From Saccoglossus kowalevskii (Eukaryota; Hemichordata; Enteropneusta; Harrimaniidae), in contig NW_003105105.1 in the NCBI RefSeq assembly GCF_000003605.2, forward strand, positions 253,157-283,847: a DNA stretch of 30,691 nt, given 5' to 3'. The position numbers were made by a program, and so were the translations under genes. The notes under the pieces are model-generated. The model ran no database searches. It saw nothing but the letters and a program-made list of their open reading frames with translations, and was not told the origin of the DNA. Positions 10,858 to 22,164 of the stretch are shown in pieces (positions within the stretch are counted from its first letter, which is position 1; each line of letters starts with the position of its first letter).

Positions 10858-10940
10858 GGGTCGGCATAGTTCAGTTGCCGGTACATTCGCCTACCACTCA
10901 TATAATAACAAGACGGCGCCAGCGAAATTCGAAAGCCAAC
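10858..10940 (+). repeat. tRNA-like sequence, probably SINE head
   Basis: TAGTTCAGTTGCCGG (from 10867) resembles an A box. CATTCGCCTACCACTCA after it resembles the anticodon-arm region of common tRNA-derived SINEs. AATTCGAAAGCC (about 10925-10937) resembles a B box. The A-to-B spacing is long and no clean cloverleaf acceptor stem was found, so a functional tRNA is unlikely. Confidence 0.35.
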
Positions 10941-11197
10941 TGTTTAGTCAAATCCCAGGCAGTTAGCCAATTCGCTAGCGAGTTTGCAAATTGGCTGCCC
11001 CAATACTTCAGAGACTTGCTGTAATCATTATAGAACAGTAGATTTGATTGGCAAAAGATCACACTTCGAAGAATTGACCAATGGGAAGAACTCTCGCATA
11101 CTACAAGTACACGAGTGTATAAAAACACTCAGGTGTACCGATTTTAAACTATTGGTGGCGCAATTCAGCGTACAATACAGAGAACGGAAAAGTCAAA

Positions 11198-11340
11198 GAA
11201 CGCATAACGCGAAATTAAAAGTTGCGAGAACGTATCACCGGAAATTTTTTACAACCAATAACGAAGAACGAGAAATTAGCTGAGAACGAATCACCATGAA
11301 TTAAAAATCCAGAGAACGCATCACCAGGAATTAAAAAGCC
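11198..11340 (+). repeat. Degenerate ~30-bp tandem repeat
   Basis: Units start with GAACG at about 11198, 11227, 11265, 11283 and 11314, followed by CATCACC-like and GGAATTAAAA-like blocks. The two clearest (GAACGAATCACCATG at 11283 and GAACGCATCACCAGG at 11314) are 31 bp apart. A 99-codon frame over part of this array (10984-11283) is judged spurious. Confidence 0.5.
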
Positions 11341-12479
11341 CTCATAACGGATAACGAAAAAAGTATAAAGGGGCCTGTACGTACCGTCCTACTTTCCAGC
11401 TTAATGTGCGACAATTCTTTGTTTGGTAAATGCATTATGTTTAATTGTGACAATGAGAGTGTGGTAGATATCTAGATTTCCATGTCATGATCATTCAGAT
11501 CAAAAGAACTAATAACTTTATTGGTGATCTCGCCTACCTACATTTCAAGCGGTTTTACAGAGTCACTTCATAGCAAAAAAACATCATGTCAACACCAAAG
11601 TGCACATCTTCTTTCACTGAAAGAAAGTATCATGCATGCCATTCCCCTACAGGGTCAACTCGCCAGACATATGCAACAGATCATACTTGATACACATACT
11701 TTTGTCGAGCACATAGGATTTCTTCTAGCATGCTTGTAACACTTTTCATTACATACCTGGCATTTTTTTTGTGTGTCATACAATACCATCAAATTGTATT
11801 TCACTGCCACAATCGACTCCCCGTTATCTTTAATTTAATACGTTCTGTTGTTTGTATGCAGTCACCCTTTTAAGTTGTTCAACTTTTGATGTGGTCATCG
11901 TTTACCCTTGCCTTAGTTGGATTTCTTTGTGTAAGTGAATTTACTGCCCATTCACCGACAAACAACAATGATCCACTCAGATATTCACATTGACTACCAA
12001 TGCAACAATCTCAACATCCACATCAAAGATTCTGAGACTGAACCATTCCAAATCGGAGAATATATTATCATTGCGGGTTTAGAAACATTTTGTCAACACA
12101 GTGCGTGTGTACCATCGATATTCCTCGATTTCCTTGCATCCAGCTCATACTCTCACCTTCTAATTCATTGATAGGTCCTTTTTAACGAGGCCCTAAATCA
12201 AACTTAAGATGAAAAGTATATTTGCACAAGCAGGCATACACAATTGTTGATATAATTTTGTGATATTTATAATGTCCCACTGTAGTAATTTAGTAAATTT
12301 TTTTGGGTAATTATTTTAACATTCCTGTCCTGCAACAAAAGTTAATATCTTTTTAAGGTAAGAGGGAACCAATACAGGGTATCACACTCCGTCGCACGTA
12401 CCAGAGCCAGCAATCATCGTCATATGATATTATTAATATTTTTCAAACTCTTGAAAAAGGGGGTTGGGGCAAATTTTGA
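11341..12479. other. Non-coding stretch, nothing recognised
   Basis: It contains frames of 72 and 78 codons on + (11521-11739, 11935-12171) with no recognisable domain, signal or splice context. A TATAAAGG word is at about 11372-11379, but no gene can be tied to it. Confidence 0.35.
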
Positions 12480-13790
12480 AATATTTTAAGGCTATTACAA
12501 CAATACAAAGTATAGCATTAGATTGAAACAGGGAGTCACACCTTATGTTTCTTCTTACCTTAGTGTGAAACAGGGATGCAACGTCAATCCTACTCTATTT
12601 AACACTTACATAAATGGCTTTTGTGAAGAATGATGTTAAATTTAATTGTATTTTATATGTTGATGATCTATTAATACTGCCTACAAGTCAAGGGGGCTGC
12701 AACACGAATTAATGTTCTTTGTAAATATTGTCAAAGGTGGCAACTCAAAGTTAAAAAGAGCAAAGTGATGATTTTCAATGGATCAGGTAAAAATCTGAAG
12801 AATGAATTTCAGTTTTTCCTGAATTCAATGCCAATCAAGTATGATGATAATTACAATTATCTTAGAATTATTTTCCCGTCTAATAGTAAATTTAGTGCAG
12901 CTACCTCTTCATGACAAGGCTGAAAAAGCACTTCATCTGTAGAAACTGCTATGGGATTGTAATGAATGTTTTCTGTGGGATTAGCTAACAAGCTTTTTGA
13001 CTCTGTGGTCAAACCCACTTGACTGTATGGGGCAAATATATGGTGAATTTTCCATGTGAATATATTTAACTGTTCAGGCAAAAATAAACCAGTTATTGAA
13101 AATTTTTCTGACAAGTTGCTACCTGAAAAGTTCCACATACAATTCGGTTTGGGTGTTCATAGAAAGTCTCCTAACAGTGCTTGCCGTGGTGAAATATGTC
13201 GATATCCTATCATGGTTGACATTTGTAGTTTGGTAATGAAATGTTATTGTCAACAAACTAATAATAGTATGCCTTTGTAGAAATTAGTTTGAGTCAGAAT
13301 GATCCCTGGGTTCTACTGATGTAAAAATTCAATGTTCTTTTCAGAGAAAGAATAAGGAATGTGTATCAAAATAAGTTGCAAACATATGTACAGTATAACA
13401 AATACGTAGACATATACAAAAACATTAGGAATGATAAATATGTTTTTGAAAAGTATTTAGATGACATTACAAATAAAAAACACAGTTTGTTCGACACATT
13501 TCTTACCAGTTGAATCTGGGAGACATTAGTAATTAAGAGAAAGGAATCTATGATTGTACAATATTGTATAGTCAAAATAGCATTATCAAAGCATGTAGAC
13601 AGAAATTTCTCCCAGCTCTTATGAGCCTCTTTTTCTAAATTTCAGTATTCGTTATATATTCATTGAAATTCTGTCCAGTTGTATTTTGGATCTATTTTAG
13701 TCTTTTAGTGATATATTTGGCTTTTGTGGACATTACCTTACTTTTGTTTGTGTACGTTCCAAAAAATATATATATAAAGTAAAATAATAC
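12480..13790 (+). mobile_element. Decayed LINE, reverse-transcriptase and C-terminal part
   Basis: Non-LTR reverse-transcriptase motifs appear in order on +: VKQGCNVNPTLFNTYINGF (12565-12621), the YVDD box (12656-12667), then WQLKVKKSKVMIFN (about 12738-12779) in a third frame. Next come LPEKFHIQFGLGVHRK and GEICRYP (13110-13210), the conserved region after the RT in CR1/L2-like LINEs. A NKLQTY-type segment at about 13373-13390 follows. At least two frameshifts and several stops separate the pieces, and the 5' half (endonuclease) is absent. It ends in a tail with a short TA microsatellite near 13770. An old 5'-truncated copy, clade not assigned. Confidence 0.8.
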
Positions 13791-15949
13791 AGCACAAGAT
13801 AACACAACACAATACATATCGTCAACAGTGTTAAACAAGGAGTAACTTGTCTAGGTAGGAAAAAGTCAATTAAGGGCCAATTGTACACGAACGTGCATCT
13901 ACACCTTAATTTGCTTATGAAAATTTCAGCTTACAACTTTTTCAAGGGGGATTTGGATCATAACACGAGATTAAACTGTTTCTATTACATTGAGAGGTTT
14001 TTTTTTATACAGATCCATTGAACTTCAGTATCGAACGTACTGAGAAGCTGGCAGGATTGGTAGGTAGATTTGGAAGTTTGGCGAATTTTTTAAAAGGTGC
14101 AAAAGTCTATTACCGACAAAAAAATAAATATAAAATTCATTACAAACCTAACAACAATTTCGAATTACTCATAATATTACTTATAATAATACTCATGATG
14201 AACTTTTTTGATTCGCTCTGATGACTGAACCATGAATGGCAAATGTTAATTCAATATATATTTTAGAGACAGTACCGGTAAGATAAAATAAATAGAACAG
14301 CAGTATCAAACGCTGCTCTCTCGACTGGAGATACGTGTTGAAAAGTAATTCCGTATTGTTGTGGTGTACCCAAGATGATGATGAAAAACACACATTAACG
14401 ATCTACTCCTGGACGTGATAATTTCATCTCAATTGTAAACAAATGTAAATCTTTCACAAATTGTTGTGTTATGATTCACATACATGCAAGTCATTCATGT
14501 TTAAAGTGTTTACGTAGAAAGTCTTCTAGAAACCGTGCATAATTATCCAAAAAGCGGCCATTTTAGAACATTTTCCATAGAAATCAATGTAAACATATTA
14601 TTCCATGGATAACTTATAATATTCAAAAGCATTTTCCTGACAGCTATATGTAGCCGCATAACACTACATATCATTTTTGTTAGCATAGGTTACCGAACAA
14701 AATTTAGATATGATGGAATGTTTCTTTCATAGGAACCAATTGTAAACTTCTCAAAATACGCATTTTCGATGACCCTATATTTCAGAATTTTGAACATTAC
14801 ATTGACCAAATCCATCTTGCTGGATTTCGGCATAAGATGTGTTAATGGTCGCGAACTACCTTAAGTACTGCTGCTTATTTTACTAATTCTTTATTATACA
14901 AGTTCATCGTTCTATTTTAGTATTTTATTAGCTGTTTCGTATGAAAATGTGGAGTGGATGTTCCCCTAACTCTCTGTATATGGCCACTGTAGTGATGTTT
15001 CTACCCACTACTAGAACATATCTGCAAAAATGTAAATAAATAACTTCGACCACAGATTTGTACGCATTTTCATCTTTCTCTCTCTCTAAAGGTCGTATAG
15101 TAATAGTTGAGACCAAGTAACGATTTGTCGCGATGACGGTAACAAAACATCGCTACGATCCGGTTAGTGATAGAAAACACATTGCCTACCTTCTCAGTTG
15201 TCTTTGAAATTTCGAACTTTCCATAAAACAACATTTCAAAACTAATATAGCAGTCTGAAAAAAACATTTGCTCTCTTTGTTGGTGTTGAAGTAAGCAGAA
15301 TAGGAGGAGGAATAGACATCTAAAAATTAAGTTTCTTGGATATTCGGAGAACCGAATTATTTGAGACTAGGTTACTCGACGGAAAAAATAGAACTGGTCA
15401 CTTGGGGGCGCTAGGGTAAAAAAAGTGAAAATGTTAACGATTATATTGGCACCTGGAGGCCATTATTGCCTAACAAGGGACAAGCTCGGACGATAGTTGA
15501 AATGATTTCAGCTAGTTAGCTAAAAACATTCGGGCAAAAAAAACTAAAAACTAAAACAATGAACAATAATGAATTGTATAAAAGTTTCCAAACAGTACAG
15601 CAATATATCTAACAACAAAACTGCCTGAACTTTATTGGGGAATAGGTTTTATACTACATAATGGAAATAATATATGGGGTTAATACTGCAATGACTAGAT
15701 TTTGTATTAGTTCATCTGTGATAGATATACATGTCAAAATTACATTAAATGTAAACTGGATCATTCAAATATTACTTATTTTGACCATGAAAAATTTGTC
15801 TCTCATTAATGTAAGCACATGAACTACTAATAGAGCAAATACACATCTTGGAGAAAGAGAAAGTTTAAACAAGTAATGCCATTACATGGTGCCTCTGAGT
15901 TCTCAAGTTTAAGAAATATATAAAGTTTGAACATGAACAGAGAATTCAG
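13791..15949. other. Non-coding stretch, nothing recognised
   Basis: Short frames only. A possible acceptor (TTTTTATACAG, near 14011) precedes a 67-codon frame, but there is no homology or matching donor to support an exon. The rest is AT-rich intergenic sequence without clear repeats. Confidence 0.35.
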
Positions 15950-16098
15950 TGATATGGCTCCAAAACTGCATCGTTCATTTTGAATCTGAAAACACCGACT
16001 GCCATCTTGGATGTGGATGGGACTTGTTTAGATCTACTAAGAAGCCCAACTGGTGTAGTAAATCCTGTGTTAGTCTCACTTGCACGGCCAACAACCCC

Positions 16099-16279
16099 TT
16101 TTTTTTAATTGTATAACAACCAGTCGTCTAGGTACGGGTTGATAGTACCGAGGACTGATGCAGCAGCAGCACCACCACCTGATTCCACATTCTGGTGAAC
16201 AGCCATGCATAGCCCGAAGCGGAGAACCTTGAACCTTTTTTTAATTGTGTAACAACCAGTCGTCTAGGTACGGGTTGAT
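16099..16279. repeat. ~44-bp segment repeated at 136-bp spacing next to the gap
   Basis: TTTTTTAATTGT.TAACAACC through GTCGTCTAGGTACGGG is present at 16099-16143 and again, nearly identical, at 16236-16279, where it runs straight into the N run. Either a tandem duplication within the fossil or an assembly error made while closing this locus. Confidence 0.8.
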
Positions 16280-16280
16280 G

Positions 16281-16538
16281 NNNNNNNNNNNNNNNNNNNN
16301 NNNNNNNNNNNNNNNNNNNNNNNNNNNNNNNNNNNNNNNNNNNNNNNNNNNNNNNNNNNNNNNNNNNNNNNNNNNNNNNNNNNNNNNNNNNNNNNNNNNN
16401 NNNNNNNNNNNNNNNNNNNNNNNNNNNNNNNNNNNNNNNNNNNNNNNNNNNNNNNNNNNNNNNNNNNNNNNNNNNNNNNNNNNNNNNNNNNNNNNNNNNN
16501 NNNNNNNNNNNNNNNNNNNNNNNNNNNNNNNNNNNNNN
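16281..16538. other. Assembly gap (258 N)
   Basis: An unbroken run of N between GGGTTGATG and TAACTAACTAACTAA. A predicted frame running through it (16245-16541) is an artefact. The true length is unknown. Confidence 0.99.
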
Positions 16539-17830
16539 TAACTAACTAACTAAGACTAACAAGGCTAACTAATCAAAACGATGCCCGGAGAGTAAATCTG
16601 TGCTTGGTGTCTCCATGCGGAACCGATCAAGGGATACATGCTGATTTAGCTTGCTTAAGTCCAGAACTGGACACCAGCCACTTTTTTATCTTTTTTTTGT
16701 AGCTTTTGGACTACAACACATGTGAGTAGAAGTCTGGACTTGTCGCCTGGTCCTCTATCCTGTGTATAGTGCCCCTTCGTAAGCAAATTGTCTACCTCCT
16801 GTCGGATTGCTTCCGCTTAAGGGGATCCCCTGGCAGCGCCACCAATGGGGGATGGGGGGCGCCCTGTTGACAGGGGGTGGAGATAGCAGCGGTTCTACAT
16901 TGGGGCGATCTATCCCATGATGAAGTGAGTCCCATCGAGGTTTGTAGGAGTTGAAAAGTTCATAGTCGGCCCCTTGTCGAACGTATGCTCACCCCCTTGT
17001 CGCAGACGGAAGTGTCAAACTAGCTTCAACCTTAACCTGGGTGGGAAACCACCCGAGGAAGAGGATTCACCACCTGGTCCCTTCTTCCTGGGGGCGCACC
17101 CCTTTCCTTTCTGCTTGCCCTTGGTAGCAGCCAAATTGACTTGGGGATTTCACCTGTACCATCTGTTCCATCTGGTCGGTGGCAACCCGAAGCACCGAGA
17201 CTGCACCACACCAATCAGGTAGCGATTGATCCAGCGGTTAAGCAGGTTAAGCGCGAGATTGCCGCACCCTAGGGACTTAGGTCTATATTTTGCAGGGGAC
17301 CAACATCCGCCCATCAACACCGTCTGTGTGTTCTCTGCTACGTCCAGCACTGGGTCGGACCAGGGGAGCCACGCAGTCGGTGTTGCTTTGGATACCCTCG
17401 TCTGGATCCCAGAAGCGACAGCACAACAGAGAGCAACTGCTTCAGGAGCGAGGGTGGGGGTATGTACATTGGGTCAATAGGATCGATGATTCCCTGCATC
17501 ACCCCCATGCAGTGGCTCACAGAGTCGTTACGAAGAACAGACTCTGCGGGGCCACCAAAGGTTGTACCAACCGAATCAGATACACCCCCCCCCCCCCCGT
17601 TACCAACGGTCACAGGAGTACCTCAGAAAACTCAGTCAAAAAAAAATAAAGACTGAATCGCCCTGTTTTGCAGAAACAGGAGAGTGATCATAGGGCGAGA
17701 TGGCGCTGTCCTCTTAACCTTGGTCACGTTTTGCGTGACGTAGAAGAAAATCTATGAGGTTATGGGGCTGCCCCTGACCTAGATTTCTCTCTCCTTCATT
17801 GCCTGAATCGCAGATCACCTGCAGTTCAAA

Positions 17831-18230
17831 ATTAGTCATTTTGACTGGAGTCTATGGTGGGTAACTGAACGTAGTGAAGTGACAGAAATGTTTTATTTTG
17901 ATGAATTTTCAACATTAAAAATGGTTGCCATTCAGTCTTCTTGAATCTGATTATCTAACAATTATTAAATTGCATTGTATAACATGATGTACATATAAAG
18001 TTTGAATATGACCGGTCAAGGAATACTAGAGATAAAGATTATGAAAAGCATTTGGTCATTTTGAATGGGATCTCTAAAACAATATGATGTGCATCAAAGC
18101 CCCCATAACAAAATCTGTACATACACATCCAAGATACGGTTACAGAAGCAAGAAATGTTCGACTTTGATAAATTTTAGCATAAAAAAAAACGCCATTTGG
18201 CCATCTTGAATCAGATCATAAAATTATTGG
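17831..18230. repeat. Diverged interspersed direct repeats
   Basis: AGAAATGTTTTATTTTGATG with GCCATTCAGTCTTCTTGAATC (17884-17948) is echoed by AGAAATGTTCGACTTTGATA with GCCATTTGGCCATCTTGAATC (18151-18214). A weaker GCATTTGGTCATTTTGAATG copy lies near 18046. Spacing is irregular, 100-150 bp. Non-coding. Confidence 0.5.
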
Positions 18231-19226
18231 ACAGGCATATACCAGAACAGGTATGCCTGAGATACAGGTGGAGGTGCATGCATGTACAGATGTCAAAATA
18301 CAAGTCCTTGTTTTCAGACCAGTTACGAACAGGAACTAATTAAAGACTACGATTTCTTGAACTCATGAAACAATCCATAAAATTAATAAATTTCAAATTA
18401 CAATTAAATAATTAATCCTTTGAGCACCAAAGCCAACTACAGACATCATTCAAAAAATAGTTCCATTTGAATTTTCTCTTTTTTATACAGAAAATATTCA
18501 GAAAAATTTTAACTTTTTTTTTATCAGAATGTCACATTTTGCCTGTCTAAAACTGAGATTGAATTCTGTGAAAATTACAGATAATGTAAAAAAAATTTCC
18601 TCGATTTGAAGCATCTAGTTTGAAAAAATAAATATCAAATTGGATTAAAAAATTTACATAATGAGTAAAAACAAACTGTTTTAATGAAACTTCCCTTATA
18701 CGCATATGTTCCAGTTTTTTTAGTATGTATAAAAGCCCCAACAGAACACAAGGTATAGTATATCATTTTTTTTCATTTGTACGGAACATCAATTTTAGTT
18801 TACAGGAAATCATAAACTAATTTGGCAATCATGTAATATTGAACAACAATTTGCATATTTCATCATAAAGGTGCATTATGGATGTATCAAGTATTTTTCA
18901 ATAGTGTTGAGGACCAAAGTTGATTATTATATATCATAAACTAAAAACATTGCTCTTGCAAAACACTATAATATAACATGAATAACATTAGTACACATGT
19001 ACAATAATTGTTACTGGTAGTACCAAAACATTCAGTACACAAACATATTAGCGACCTTCATTGTTCCATGGAATGAATACTTAACTATGTGCAACAAGAA
19101 CAATGTTTCATTTCACGATAAATCATAATCTAATATATTCATCAACAGCACTATAACAATTCCTGACCTTTGACATTTATTGTATCTACAAAGGTTAACA
19201 GTCAAACCATATATATATATCTATAG
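18231..19226. other. Non-coding stretch, nothing recognised
   Basis: AT-rich, with many homopolymer A/T runs and no frame of interest. It ends with a short AT dinucleotide tract (19209-19220) immediately before the LINE tail. Confidence 0.4.
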
Positions 19227-19600
19227 TGCCAACTTTGTAACAATGGGGCTATTGGCAATGAAATCCATGCACTTTTAGACTGCAACCATACTGGAATAAC
19301 AAATGCTCGTACTGAATTTATGAATGCATTTAATATTTATAATGAAAGTATACTTGAATTATCAAAACAACAAATGTTTGCAGAAATTTTAAGTTTGAGA
19401 GATGGGTTCATTGCCAATAGTGCTAGCAAATTTATTGACAGCATATTATTTCACTATAAGTAATTTTACTTAGACTTCAGTCTAGATTGTATTTCCTTTT
19501 GTCCCGTGTGTGTAATTGTGTTTTATTATATTTAATGTCTTTTGACCACAGATAATGTAACAAAATATATTATTTAGTATCAAATTAAATATACTATATT
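19227..19600 (+). mobile_element. 5'-truncated LINE tail
   Basis: An uninterrupted 78-codon frame (19227-19463) begins CQLCNNGAIGNEIHALLDC, the C..C...H....C knuckle found at the C-terminus of many CR1/L2-like LINE polyproteins. It runs to HYK and a TAA, then a T-rich 3' tail. The 5' edge meets an AT tract. Typical of a dead-on-arrival LINE insertion. The lack of internal stops suggests it is younger than the copy at 12480. Confidence 0.65.
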
Positions 19601-21581
19601 ATACTCTACAATTTAGTATGCTTAAAAATACCTGTCAACAAACAAGCTGCTTTCTGATTGGTCTGACTGTCAGGTTTTAGTGTTGGTTAGCCAATCAGAC
19701 ACAGTCTTGTAAGTAGCTTCACATTGACTCCATATTGCAACAGAATATGACCACGTATATCATGGATTTGGTAATATATGATGCAATGACTAACTTTTGG
19801 AGGTTTATCATTTAATTTTTCTCAAAAACCACTAAACCACATTCCCATGAACACATAAATTAAAACAAAATTCATTATTCCATTTTTCTAAGAATATAAA
19901 ACCAATAAATTTACTCAACATAGCAAAATAAGAAATTAAAGCCCGGTGAATATTCAAATATCAGTAACCATTAATGCCAAATCCAAACTGCAATATCTAA
20001 ACAAAACTTCAATGGTATAACTAATAATTTGTGAAAAATGGCAAAACCTTTTTTAATTTGATGGGCAGCATAAATCGACAAAATTATAAGCTGTTCAAAT
20101 GCATCTGCATGCACTAGAAAAGAAGAATGATACTCCAGTGTTTATAAAAGCTGATTGAATAAATACAAATTATTTTCAATTTAAGTTACATAATTATTCA
20201 TATGGACTATTTCTTGTGATCAAATAATAATTGCCCACGTTCAACCCTCTTACTCCTAAAACAAACACCGTCATCCATCAAATGGTTTAAGTCATCCATA
20301 CAGTGGTTATACAGTGTTTAATACCATTGTGTGACTCTCTTGTAAGATAAAACATCAAAGGCCATAGAATGAAATTTCTAACGTGGTGGTGATTTTTTTT
20401 GTCTCACACAAGCCATTAGTATAAACAAACCACGATACACATGCAAGTCATTTTCAAATGAACAGAATATAGTAAGTGATACAAGAAATGAAACAGAGGA
20501 TTAAAAAAATAATTAGGTACACACTTCCTGCATCTATTAAGCATTTTTATAAAAGTTATAAATTGTTAGTAGTTAATTTATATTACATATTGACATTCAT
20601 GTTGTGGCAGGATTGTATGTTATTATTGTAGTTTTGACAGGTATGTATGTGAGGTTATTTATCCGCCCCAAATATGCCAATTTTACCTGAAGAAGTCTTA
20701 CCTTCACTACCAAAAAAACCCTCACTTACACTCAGAAATTAATTTTACTAATATACTACTATCATAAGGGGGTGATGAAGAGCCATGATTTTTTAAAAAC
20801 ACCTAATAGTGTGATAATTTTGAAAACATAATCACCTGATTTTCACTATATTGTGTTATATAATTTCCATTTGGATTTGGGGTGTTACCCGGTATTTGTG
20901 TAAACTGGCATTTTGAGGGGTAATAATTTGCCTGTTGTGTAATGCGCGTTATAGATTTTGCATTCTGTAGAACATACACGTAGAGTACACGATTTTTTTA
21001 GTTGATATTTTTTGAAAACAGATATTTTTATGAAACAGGTGGCAGGCTTGGGGAGTGGCAACAATGTACATGTTGATGTCACATGTATCACTTGAATGCT
21101 GCACAGTAATGAACGCACACATTCCTCACAGGGAGTTTTCTCGCAACATGCATAATAAGTCTTCTAGTGCCAGATACAAGACCTTCCTTAAGCCAATCAG
21201 ATTGCTAGATTCATACCAAGTTATGATGTCATAGCTTTCAACCACTCTTTTCTAAATTGTAATTTCTTGTTTATGAAATCATTATTTCTTGAACACAGTT
21301 TACTGACAGTTTATCATCAATGATTAAGGACATCATTCAGAGAAACATCAAACAATAATTTAAAAAAAAAAACAGATGTGGGAGTAATGTATCTGCGCAT
21401 ACGTAAATTATAAAATATGTTCAATGAAAACACACTGGTTGGTTCCTAAAAATACCAGAAATTTCTGAATTTCTACAATTTCAAATGATTTTAAAAGTAG
21501 AATACTGTAGTTTTTAGAAGAGTATCTTCAGTAGAAGCATACACAAACCAATAATTGCTTTTTTTTGCCGGACAGATCATA
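19601..21581. other. Non-coding stretch, nothing recognised
   Basis: No coding sequence is supported. Around 19651-19708 the words CTGATTGG and CCAATCAG form a loose inverted repeat. Frames of 60-77 codons resemble nothing known. Confidence 0.4.
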
Positions 21582-21583
21582 TA

Positions 21584-21779
21584 CTATAAAAGGGTTCACT
21601 GGGTTTTAATTTTTGGCTGACTGGAATATTATGCTATTTATTAAAACCCAGTGAATATGTAAAATTGAGCACAGAACACATTATCTAAATGATAAAACCG
21701 TGAATTTAAAACCCATTGAATATCCATGAAATGCTAAATCAGCGAAATTTAAACCCAGTGAAAATGAGTCATTTTACAG
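21584..21779. mobile_element. 196-bp MITE with TA target duplication
   Basis: Flanked by TA (21582-21583 and 21780-21781). The left end CTATAAAAGG...TTCACTGGGTTTTAAT and the right end, read in reverse, CTGTAAAATG...TTCACTGGGTTTAAAT are imperfect terminal inverted repeats of about 35-40 bp. The left arm 21595-21610 also pairs perfectly for 16 bp with 21640-21655. TA duplication and CTGT-type ends fit a Tc1/mariner-derived MITE. It lies downstream of the death-domain gene stop. Confidence 0.65.
21637..21642 (-). promoter_or_regulatory. Possible polyadenylation signal of the death-domain gene
   Basis: AATAAA on the minus strand about 325 bases after the stop, the first such word apart from one overlapping the stop codon itself. 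It falls inside the MITE, so the transposon may supply the 3' end of the transcript. Support is positional only. Confidence 0.3.
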
Positions 21780-21964
21780 TATCTTATTTCAATTATAGCC
21801 TTGACTTTTATAGAAAAATTACAGCATTGTGACATTATCAAAAGTATATTATAGATGTTGTTATAAAAATTACAATAAAAGTTCAAACTGCTTTGAAGGA
21901 CCAATAAGATGTAATAATATCTCAAGTATACATGAACTAAATAACCTGTCAATAACTATAGGTT

Positions 21965-22164
21965 TTATTCTAACAGTTTGGCACAGTCATTCATATCATT
22001 TTCTACAAAAATTTTATACAGATTGCCAATAGTAGCATCTGTTCTGCCTTGCCATGTCTGCAGAACTTGTTCTCCTCCATTACCCTTCTGTTGCCAGAGT
22101 TGAATTAAATTCTGGTAGTCGGGAAATTTAGCTATTTCAGCAATGATGCGCCAGTCAGAACCAT
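21965..22164 (-). CDS. Death-domain gene, last exon: MyD88/IRAK-type death domain and stop
   Basis: (N)GSDWRIIAEIAKFPDYQNLI through LQTWQGRTDATIGNLYKIF to NDCAKLLE and TAA. GSDWR.(I)AE and the TWQGR..AT.G.L..I block match the MyD88 death domain (ADWTALAEEM, AWQGRPGASVGRLLELL) and related IRAK/Pelle/Tube domains. It is clearly different from the FADD-like domain upstream. Acceptor TTTGTTTTCAG. The protein ends directly at the domain edge with no tail, kinase or TIR domain. Confidence 0.88.

Larger units (their letters stand above)
15950..17830 (-). mobile_element. DIRS-like retroelement fossil containing an assembly gap
   Basis: Read on the minus strand, the element starts near 17830 with a GC-rich region (about 16740-17700) unlike the AT-rich surroundings. 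It then shows a reverse-transcriptase start region (LLTKG-like, near 16790) and, left of the gap, FGLCMA-like and NPYLDDWLL motifs typical of DIRS-group reverse transcriptases. A short downstream LLVDLNKS-like piece follows near 16030. Ends and recombinase are not recognised. It is clearly broken many times, and an unknown part is hidden in the gap. A 14-base C run is at 17585-17598. GC content suggests it is younger than, or of different origin from, the fossil at 8925. Confidence 0.65.

Noticed and set aside
11113-11131. GAGTGTATAAAAACACTC hairpin with a TATA-like core
   Set aside because: Short and isolated, with no gene start nearby; likely chance in AT-rich DNA.
10984-11283. 99-codon plus-strand frame
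   Set aside because: It covers a tRNA-like head and a degenerate ~30-bp tandem repeat; no domain.
11521-12171. Two plus-strand frames of 72 and 78 codons
   Set aside because: No recognisable domain, no splice support, and length within chance expectation.
14012-14221. Possible orphan exon with acceptor-like TTTTTATACAG and 67 codons
   Set aside because: No homology, no neighbouring exon, and the C-terminal half is a low-complexity Ile/Leu run from AT-rich DNA.
16245-16541. 98-codon frame of unknown residues
   Set aside because: It runs through the N gap and has no real sequence.
17032-17656. Several overlapping 60-119 codon frames on both strands
   Set aside because: They arise in the GC-rich part of the DIRS-like fossil, where stops are rare; none shows a coherent host protein.
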